This document shows positions 1 to 5,011 of a DNA stretch of 5,911 nt, one piece after another. Source of the DNA: Acidobacteriota bacterium (GTDB taxonomy: Bacteria; Acidobacteriota; Terriglobia; Acidiferrales; UBA7541); the NCBI GenBank assembly GCA_003224075.1, contig QHYF01000129.1:1-5911 (forward strand). Direction: 5' to 3'. The stretch's first letter is position 1. The number at the start of each line of letters is the position of its first letter. Position numbers and translations under genes: made by a program. Under the pieces are notes generated by a model, which saw only the letters and a list, made by a program, of their open reading frames with translations, was not told the DNA's origin and searched no databases.

Positions 1-1
1 A

Positions 2-535
2 ACCAACTTTTTTGGCGTAATCCGAGTGACTCAGGCCATCCTTCCACACATGCGCGAGCGGCGGAAAGGGCGCATTTTGATGATGAGCTCGGTCTCGGGG
101 TTTGTAACGCCGCCGACCCAGGGCGCCTATAGCGCCTCGAAACACGCCATCGAAGCGCTGGCCAACGCGCTGCGCCATGAACTTTACCCCTTCGGCATCG
201 AGACGGTTCTGATCGAACCCGGCTACATCGTGACGAACATCCAGCAGACGGCGATGGATCTGGCCCGGGCCTACCAGGAAAAAATCAAGAGCGGCCCGTA
301 CGCGAAGATCTACGCCACCTATTGGGCAAGCGCAAAGAGCACTCGTGCGCGGTCCAAGACTACGCCGGAGGATTGTGCGCGCATTATGCTCAAGGCGATC
401 GAGGCCCCGCGGCCCAAGGCGCGTTACTGCGTGACCCCGCTCGCGAGGTCAGTGAAATGGGCCAAGCGGCTGCTGAGCGATAGCGCAGTTGATCGCATCA
501 TCCGGCGCAGGTACGGAATTACGCGTGAAGGCTGA
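2..535 (+). CDS. Short-chain dehydrogenase/reductase (SDR), 3' part only
   Basis: C-terminal 177 residues of a classical SDR, an NAD(P)H-dependent oxidoreductase acting on a carbonyl or hydroxyl group, probably cytosolic. The frame is open from base 2 to the TGA at 533-535, so the true start, and with it the N-terminal Rossmann glycine motif (TGxxxGxG), lies outside the window; a family member is usually about 250-290 residues, so roughly 100 are missing. The GTG at base 26 is internal to the conserved helix and is not the start. The full catalytic tetrad is visible, counting from the first whole codon: Asn2 (TNFFG), Ser30 (SSVSG), Tyr43 and Lys47 (YSASK), with the correct Ser-to-Tyr spacing of 13. 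PG at 73-74 followed by Thr78 is the usual motif after strand 6. The HELYPFGIETVLIEPG stretch resembles the 17-beta-hydroxysteroid/retinol dehydrogenase-like branch, but the substrate cannot be read from sequence. It converges with the Dabb gene, 59 bases away. Confidence 0.93.
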   Translation, partial: TNFFGVIRVTQAILPHMRERRKGRILMMSSVSGFVTPPTQGAYSASKHAIEALANALRHELYPFGIETVLIEPGYIVTNIQQTAMDLARAYQEKIKSGPYAKIYATYWASAKSTRARSKTTPEDCARIMLKAIEAPRPKARYCVTPLARSVKWAKRLLSDSAVDRIIRRRYGITREG

Positions 536-594
536 GAGAAAAAACAAGTCGCAAAGAGAAACCGCTCACCTGGGCCGGGCTATGGATTCGAAAC

Positions 595-996
595 CTAGAA
601 GGAAAGGCTGTTCTCGCGCTGTTCCTGCCACATTTTGGACCACGCCTCGTGTACGGGGCTTTCTGCGTAGTCGGCGGCGGCCTCCGCGCTCGTGAACTCG
701 ATTGCATAGACGCCGCTGAAGTCTCTGATCTGGTTGCGTTCCGTCTTCAGCCAAACATTCTTGATCCCGGGAATTTTTCCCGCCATATCCTTGATGCCGT
801 TGATGGCTTTTTCCCTGTCGTAGTTCGACACATTGTCTCTGAACTTGTAGACGACCACGTGCAGCACCGTTTTTGGCTGGCCGAAGCGGTTCTGTACCGC
901 CGCGCCGCGCGCGTGCAACGAACCCGCCACGATTCCTGCAACGAATATCGCGGCGCTGAACGCAATCTGCGCAGCGTGTTTCATGGCCGTCGTCAT
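595..996 (-). CDS. Dabb-domain (stress-responsive alpha/beta barrel) protein with N-terminal export or anchor segment
   Basis: 133-residue protein. Residues about 9-27 form a hydrophobic Ala/Ile/Gly-rich segment after a short start with one Lys, consistent with a signal peptide (possible cleavage near HARGAA, residues 28-33) or an uncleaved membrane anchor. Residues about 43-127 match the Dabb fold (Pfam Dabb): first strand VLHVVVYKF (44-52), the helix and GKIPGIKNV turn (73-81), the VYAIEF strand (96-101), and the SPVHEAW helix (113-119) with the typical His. Dabb proteins are small dimeric ferredoxin-like barrels; most have no known reaction. The ATG at 996 is chosen because GGAGGA lies 4 bases upstream; the next Met (residue 5) would be too far from it. 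Most Dabb proteins lack an export signal, so the leader is the odd feature. The gene stands alone, convergent with the SDR gene and divergent from the membrane-protein gene. The family is fairly sure; the role is unknown. Confidence 0.88.
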   Translation of the reverse strand: MTTAMKHAAQIAFSAAIFVAGIVAGSLHARGAAVQNRFGQPKTVLHVVVYKFRDNVSNYDREKAINGIKDMAGKIPGIKNVWLKTERNQIRDFSGVYAIEFTSAEAAADYAESPVHEAWSKMWQEQRENSLSF

Positions 997-1000
997 CTTT

Positions 1001-1006
1001 TCCTCC
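1001..1006 (-). promoter_or_regulatory. Ribosome binding site of the Dabb gene
   Basis: Read on the minus strand this is GGAGGA, four bases before the ATG at 996. It is a near-perfect Shine-Dalgarno match and decides between the two close Met codons (residues 1 and 5) in favour of the first. Confidence 0.75.
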
Positions 1007-1025
1007 GCAAGAGAAACCTAGCCAG

Positions 1026-1053
1026 TTTATGTAAGGCACGCGAAGCAAAGCAA
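1026..1053 (-). promoter_or_regulatory. Possible promoter of the Dabb gene
   Basis: On the minus strand TTGCTT (1053-1048) and CATAAA (1031-1026) are separated by 16 bases, giving 3 of 6 and 4 of 6 matches to the sigma-70 type -35 and -10 boxes. The implied transcript start near 1019 would leave a leader of about 20 bases that includes the Shine-Dalgarno site. This comes from reading by eye; matches of this quality arise by chance. Confidence 0.25.
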
Positions 1054-1091
1054 CTCGCGGCAACAGGGAAAATAGAACGCCCCAATATGGT

Positions 1092-1121
1092 TTGACGGGC
1101 CAGCAGCGGCACCGTTACGCT
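1092..1121 (+). promoter_or_regulatory. Possible promoter of the membrane-protein/M20 operon
   Basis: TTGACG (1092-1097) matches the sigma-70 -35 consensus at 5 of 6 positions. TACGCT (1116-1121), 18 bases on, keeps the most conserved -10 bases (first T, second A, last T) but matches only 3 of 6. It would place the transcript start near 1128, just before the ribosome binding site at 1139-1142. The -35 box is good and the -10 box weak. Confidence 0.3.
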
Positions 1122-1147
1122 CCCAAGGCAGATTCATTGAGGACGGA

Positions 1148-1714
1148 ATGGATTGGCCGGGCGGAGAATCACAGGAAACACAGTCGCAACCAGGGGCGTT
1201 GCCTCGATTCCCGCGCATCTGGGTGGGGTATCTTTTAGGCGTGGCGACGCTGATCGCCGAAATGATCGCCGCCTCGTTGCATCCGGAACTCCTTAAGGAA
1301 CCACTCCTCGTGCCTCCTCTCTATCTTTTCCTTGCCAATTTTGTCAGCCTCGTTTACTGGCTTGTCTGCGTCTATGAATTTCATGTCGTGCTCACGCAAG
1401 CGGCGGGAGGCGCTTATTCCATCAAGCCGCTTCGCGCAGCCTGGTTTCATTTGATTCCGGTCTACGGGCTCTACTGGGTTTTCAAATGGCCGCGGGAATT
1501 GGCCCGTTTTGTGAATAGCCGCCTGCCCGCGCCTTTGATGAAGCCGGAGAGAACCGGCGCGGCGATATTTGCCGCTTTTGTTGTGTTCCTGGTGTTGGAC
1601 CGCGGGCTCGGCATGATTCTGTTGTTCTGGGCCGCATCGTATCTGTCACGATGTCTTCGTTATGCGCTCGCGGCGCGGCCTGCCGGGCCCGAAGGTCAAC
1701 TGCCTTTTTCGTGA
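1148..1714 (+). CDS. Hypothetical multi-pass membrane protein
   Basis: 188-residue protein that I do not recognise with confidence. After a polar, Gln/Pro-containing N-terminus (1-22) it shows hydrophobic segments at about 24-44, 55-78 and 97-113, and a long one at 137-167 broken by DRG (151-153) that may be two helices; the C-terminal 20 residues are polar. Its most distinctive stretch is residues 90-122: Tyr-Ser-Ile-x-Pro, then Ala and a run ending IPVYGLYWVFKWP, followed by an amphipathic ELARFVN. The spacing of YxIxP and IPxYxxYWxFxWP looks like a family signature and recalls DUF4328-type hypothetical membrane proteins, but that is only resemblance. No enzyme or transporter motif is seen. 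The ATG at 1148 has GAGG at 1139-1142, five bases upstream. The M20 peptidase gene begins 22 bases after its stop, so the two are probably cotranscribed; whether they work together is unknown. Confidence 0.82.
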   Translation: MDWPGGESQETQSQPGALPRFPRIWVGYLLGVATLIAEMIAASLHPELLKEPLLVPPLYLFLANFVSLVYWLVCVYEFHVVLTQAAGGAYSIKPLRAAWFHLIPVYGLYWVFKWPRELARFVNSRLPAPLMKPERTGAAIFAAFVVFLVLDRGLGMILLFWAASYLSRCLRYALAARPAGPEGQLPFS

Positions 1715-1736
1715 TCGTTCATTCTGAGGAGAGCAA

Positions 1737-3164
1737 ATGCGGAAAGGGACACGCTGGATTTTGTCGTTCTGTTTGATCGCGAGCTGCGCGCCCCGGGGAA
1801 GAGCGCAAAGTCTGGACCAAACAAAGCAGTTGGCGCGCGATATTTTCAAGCAGCTCGTTGAGATCAATACGACGGACTCCGTCGGCAATGTGACCGCCGC
1901 CGCCGAAGCGCTGGCTGGCCGTTTGCTCGAAGCGGGTTTCGCTGAGAAGGACCTCCATGTCGCCGGTCCCAACGAGCGGAAGAAGAATCTCGTCGTTCGT
2001 CTTCACGGAGCCGGAGATCGCAAGCCCATCCTGTTCATCGGGCACCTGGACGTCGTCGAAGCGCACCGCGAGGATTGGACCACCGATCCATTCGAATTCA
2101 TCGAAAAAGACGGCTACTTTTACGGCCGCGGAACCGAGGACATGAAGGACGGCGACGCCATTCTCGTTGCCAATTTCATCCGCCTGAAAAAAGAAGGCTA
2201 TCTGCCGGACCGCGACCTGATTCTTGCGTTGACCGCCGATGAGGAGGGTGGCTCTTTCAACGGAATTGACTGGCTGCTGAACGCGCATCGCGACTGGATT
2301 GACGCGGAATATTGCATTAATTTGGACGCAGGTGAATTCGAAAAAGAGCATGGCAAGCGCTTACTCGCGGGGCTTCAGGCCAGCGAAAAAGTCTACGCCG
2401 ATTACCAATTCGAATCCCTGAATCCCGGCGGTCATAGCTCGGTCCCGAGCCCGGACAACGCCATCTATCACTTGGCGGGCGCGCTGGCCCGGTTGCAGTC
2501 ATTTTCGTTTCCGTTAAGAATCAATGAAATCACGCGGAATTATTTCGAACGCAGCGCCCCCCTGGCGGTGGGACAGGTTTCGGCGGACTTGAAGGCCGTG
2601 GCCAAACAGCCGCCGGACGCCGCTGCCGTGCAACGCCTTTCGGCTTCTCCCTATTACAATTCCCTTTTGCACACCACTTGCGTCGCCACCATGCTCTCCG
2701 GCGGTCATGCGCCAAACGCGCTGCCGCAAACCGCGCGCGCCAATGTCAACTGCCGCATCTTTCCCGGTGAAGACCCGGAGGAAGTCCGCAAAACCCTCGA
2801 GCGGGTTGCGAACGACCCGAAAGTAAGGATCAGCATCGTCCCGCAGCGCACTACAGACGGAAAGAAGGTGACCATCGCGGCTGTGCCTCCTTCACCGCTG
2901 CTTCCTGAAGTGACCCAAGCCATGGAGAAAACTTTGAGTATTACGTGGCCGGGCGTTCCTCTCGTCGCGACGATGTCCACCGGCGCCACCGATGGGAAAT
3001 ACACGCGCGGCGCCGACATCCCCACCTACGGAATCTCCTGCATGTTTTTTGAAATGAATGACAGCCGCGCTCATGGCAAGGACGAGCGTGTGGGCGTACA
3101 GGATTTCTACGATGGCGTGGACTTCAGCTATAAGCTGATCCGGGAGCTTGCTTCTCCACACTGA
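1737..3164 (+). CDS. Exported M20/M25/M40-family zinc metallopeptidase
   Basis: 475 residues, full length for an exported M20 hydrolase, a family that cleaves peptides or amide bonds of N-acyl amino acids with two zinc ions. Residues 1-24 are an export signal (MRKGTR, hydrophobic 7-16); IASC at 14-17 fits a lipobox, so it may be a lipoprotein on Cys17, although cleavage near GRAQ (21-24) is also possible. Active-site residues are all present: His103 and Asp105 (HLDVV), bridging Asp135 (RGTEDMKDG), catalytic Glu169 and ligand Glu170 (ADEEGG), Asp197 (NLDAGE) and His446 (RAHGKDER). The lid/dimerisation domain spans about 212-385, with GGHSS at 231-235 carrying His233, the residue that reaches the partner's active site in related dimers, and NALPQTARANVNCRIFPG at 327-344. 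The ATG at 1737 follows GAGGAGAG (1726-1733). Likely substrates are dipeptides or N-acyl amino acids in the periplasm, but specificity cannot be read. Its 5' neighbour in the probable operon encodes a membrane protein. Confidence 0.95.
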   Translation: MRKGTRWILSFCLIASCAPRGRAQSLDQTKQLARDIFKQLVEINTTDSVGNVTAAAEALAGRLLEAGFAEKDLHVAGPNERKKNLVVRLHGAGDRKPILFIGHLDVVEAHREDWTTDPFEFIEKDGYFYGRGTEDMKDGDAILVANFIRLKKEGYLPDRDLILALTADEEGGSFNGIDWLLNAHRDWIDAEYCINLDAGEFEKEHGKRLLAGLQASEKVYADYQFESLNPGGHSSVPSPDNAIYHLAGALARLQSFSFPLRINEITRNYFERSAPLAVGQVSADLKAVAKQPPDAAAVQRLSASPYYNSLLHTTCVATMLSGGHAPNALPQTARANVNCRIFPGEDPEEVRKTLERVANDPKVRISIVPQRTTDGKKVTIAAVPPSPLLPEVTQAMEKTLSITWPGVPLVATMSTGATDGKYTRGADIPTYGISCMFFEMNDSRAHGKDERVGVQDFYDGVDFSYKLIRELASPH

Positions 3165-3196
3165 GGAACGCGTCCGCCAAAGGAACAATTGCAAGC

Positions 3197-3220
3197 AAAA
3201 GAAAACGGCCCGAATGGCCT
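3197..3220 (-). terminator. Weak intrinsic terminator after the M48 gene
   Basis: On the minus strand, three bases after the TAA of the M48 gene, GGCC-ATTCG-GGCC (3219-3207) can form a 4-bp all-GC stem with a 5-base loop, followed by GTTTTCTTTT (3206-3197). The T-rich tract is good but the stem is short, so termination may be partial. On the plus strand the same stem is not followed by a T tract, so it would not serve the convergent M20 operon. Confidence 0.4.
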
Positions 3221-3222
3221 GG

Positions 3223-4995
3223 TTACGGCTTGCCTGGTGCGGCTTCGCCCGTTTTCGGATCGGCTGGTGTGGCTGCGCTGGCGGCAATGGGCTTCGCGGG
3301 ATCGGCTGGTGTGGCTGCGCTGGCGGCAATGGGCTTCGCGGGATCGGCTGGTGTGGCTGCGCTGGCGGCGATGGGCTTCGGGGCATCGGCGCCGTAGCGC
3401 ATCAGGTAGGGCATGAACGGTGTCACTTCGAACGGCATCTTCTCGCGTTCCGCCACTGTGCCCACTGGCTTGCTCTTGATGAGATCGAGCTTGTCGCTCC
3501 AGGGATCCAGCTTCACGCGTCCGCCGATCGGAAGCGCCGCGATCATCTGCGGGTTCTGCTTCTGATCGACCGTAGCCGATGTCTTGAGATCGGCGATGAC
3601 CGGTACGCGATTGCCGAGGTGTCCGCTAATCAGATTTGGGATTTCCTTTTGCCGCGACTCCAGCGCCGTCAGGAATAGGCCGGCATTGCCGAGCTGATTC
3701 TTATAAGGAGAGTTGTTCAGCAGTTGCATGCCTTTGGCGCTGGCGGCGGCTTCCTCCGTGGGGGTTCGCTGAAACCCGAAGTGGCGGAAGGTTTCCTTGT
3801 CGTCAATCAGCAATTGATCGAAGAAAGCATAGTTGGAATCGAGGCGGTGGCCGAGGACCACGTGGCCGAGTTCGTGCGCCAGCATGGTCGCCAGGCTGGC
3901 CTCATCGGGCAGCACGTCAACCAGTCCGCGGCTCAGAACGATGGTGTGGCCAAGGGTGAAGGATTCCAGCGTCGTGGTCGTCATGACGCGGCAATGCACT
4001 TCCGGATCGATGTCCAGGTTGTTGGTAACTTCCAGGTTGTTGACCACCGTCTCTAAAACCTTGTCCACTTCCCCGCGCGGCGCGATCAAGCCGATGCGCT
4101 CCAGCCGGTCCGCTAGGTTATCTTCCGCCTGGCGGTCCCATGAGCGCTGCGCCTGGATGGGCGTCAGGTCGTTGGCGGTTTTCGTTTCATCCTGCACTGG
4201 CGTCTCCACGAGGATCTTGCTCAATTCCTGCTCCTGGCTGGCGTGCCCGAGGCTGTAACCCCACAGGCGCGTCTGTGCCTTGAAGTCCAGCTTCTTCGTC
4301 AGCGCGTAGTGCAAGTCTCTTTCTTCGCTGTACACAAAGGAAGGCATCCACACGCCGGGCTGCAGATTCGTGCGCCAGCTATCGAAGTGGAAATACCAGC
4401 TGGATCGCCCGCCGCCGCCATAGGCACCGTTAAAACGCACGATGTTGAAATCCTGATCTTCAACCCAGATGCGGCCGAGGAAGCGCCCCTTGCCGGACTT
4501 TTCCACGGGCGTGACGTCGAACACCAGGCAGCGCACTTCGCCGACGAATTCCCGGCGCACGTAATCGAACTTGTAGTGCTGCTTGTCAAAGCCGTTCGTG
4601 TCGATAAAGATCATCTGCAGGAAGCCGTCCGGCAGGAACTGCATCGCAAAGGAAAAGAAGTTGCCGATCGACCCGAAAATCTTTTTCCCCTTGCCATTCG
4701 TGTCCGTCAGCGAGACGAGGGTGACACCCTTTGAGAAATCCGCGCGGCCGAGGAAATACTTGTCGCCCGCGGGGACGTAGCCAAGATCCTTATCGGGCCT
4801 CAGATTCTGAATGTACGTCTCAACCAGCGGCGAATACTGCCTGATCTGTTGGTTGGCCCGGTTTTCGTTGGTGATGACGCGATCGATGACTTCTTCCATG
4901 GTCCGCGGCTGGTCGGCCGGCTTGGGCGCCGCTGCGGCGGTCGATCCCAGCCCGCTCAATGCCAGAACGAGGACGGTTGTAGCTGCCTTGCGCAT
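3223..4995 (-). CDS. Periplasmic M48-family zinc metalloprotease with LolA/RseB-like N-terminal domain and Ala/Pro-rich repeat tail
   Basis: 590 residues. Residues 1-23 are a signal peptide (MRKAATT, hydrophobic core, STAAAA ending), which sets the start at 4995; an in-frame start at 5130 would add 45 basic residues and bury the signal. Residues about 30-265 form a beta-rich region with CLVFDVTPVEKSGKGRFLGR (156-175), IWVEDQ (176-181) and WYFHFDSWR (200-208), resembling lipoprotein-carrier/RseB-like domains. Residues about 305-460 hold the M48 core: HELGH with zinc ligands His374 and His378 and catalytic Glu375, then EEAAASAKG (414-422), where Glu415 aligns with the third ligand but the usual Asp four positions on is Ser419. 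Residues 427-450 (NNSPYKNQLGNAGLFLTALE) follow the family pattern. A middle domain runs to about 535; the tail (538-590) is three 14-residue repeats. M48 proteases such as BepA and HtpX act in envelope quality control; the target here is unknown. It is cotranscribed with the TonB gene. Confidence 0.93.
   Translation of the reverse strand: MRKAATTVLVLALSGLGSTAAAAPKPADQPRTMEEVIDRVITNENRANQQIRQYSPLVETYIQNLRPDKDLGYVPAGDKYFLGRADFSKGVTLVSLTDTNGKGKKIFGSIGNFFSFAMQFLPDGFLQMIFIDTNGFDKQHYKFDYVRREFVGEVRCLVFDVTPVEKSGKGRFLGRIWVEDQDFNIVRFNGAYGGGGRSSWYFHFDSWRTNLQPGVWMPSFVYSEERDLHYALTKKLDFKAQTRLWGYSLGHASQEQELSKILVETPVQDETKTANDLTPIQAQRSWDRQAEDNLADRLERIGLIAPRGEVDKVLETVVNNLEVTNNLDIDPEVHCRVMTTTTLESFTLGHTIVLSRGLVDVLPDEASLATMLAHELGHVVLGHRLDSNYAFFDQLLIDDKETFRHFGFQRTPTEEAAASAKGMQLLNNSPYKNQLGNAGLFLTALESRQKEIPNLISGHLGNRVPVIADLKTSATVDQKQNPQMIAALPIGGRVKLDPWSDKLDLIKSKPVGTVAEREKMPFEVTPFMPYLMRYGADAPKPIAASAATPADPAKPIAASAATPADPAKPIAASAATPADPKTGEAAPGKP
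3259..3384. repeat. Three tandem copies of a 42-bp unit in the 3' end of the M48 gene
   Basis: Copies lie at 3259-3300, 3301-3342 and 3343-3384. The first two are identical and the third differs at three positions. Because 42 is a multiple of 3, the array stays in frame and encodes three 14-residue units of the form KPIAASAATPADPA in the C-terminal tail. Near-perfect copies suggest recent expansion by slippage or unequal recombination, so copy number may vary between strains. There are no unique spacers between copies. Confidence 0.97.
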
Positions 4996-5011
4996 TTTCT
5001 CTCTCCCCTCA
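4996..5011 (-). promoter_or_regulatory. Shine-Dalgarno region of the M48 gene overlapping the TonB stop codon
   Basis: On the minus strand this reads TGAGGGGAGAGAGAAA directly before the M48 ATG. The TGA (5011-5009) is the stop of the TonB gene, and its last two bases begin the purine run GAGGGGAGAG that serves as ribosome binding site, with GGAG seven bases from the ATG. A ribosome ending the TonB frame would sit on the M48 initiation site, which favours translational coupling. It also supports the start at 4995. Confidence 0.8.

Noticed and set aside
536..594. Intergenic gap between the SDR and Dabb genes as a possible bidirectional terminator or RNA
   Set aside because: No convincing stem next to a T tract in either direction. 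The T run on the minus strand (546-540) has no stable hairpin before it.
649..1095. Plus-strand frame of 148 codons opposite the Dabb gene
   Set aside because: Antisense to a gene with a recognisable domain and a strong ribosome binding site; the product looks like random Arg/Ala-rich sequence.
1719..2351. Minus-strand frame of 210 codons opposite the M20 gene
   Set aside because: Overlaps the M20 active-site region in antisense; no domain and no plausible start context.
3147..3196. GCTTGC / GCAAGC inverted repeat as a terminator of the M20 operon
   Set aside because: The arms are only six bases long, 38 bases apart, partly inside the gene, and followed by no T tract on the plus strand.
3259..3384. 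CRISPR-like repeat array
   Set aside because: The copies are directly adjacent with no spacers, and the array is in frame within a protein gene.
3148..3678. Plus-strand frame of 176 codons with a repeated Gly/Trp/Cys-rich motif
   Set aside because: The repetition is the antisense reading of the 42-bp repeat in the M48 gene; it overlaps both the M20 3' end and the M48 gene and has no supporting start signal.
4243..4734. Plus-strand frame of 163 codons inside the M48 gene
   Set aside because: Antisense shadow of the conserved N-terminal half of M48; no family resemblance.
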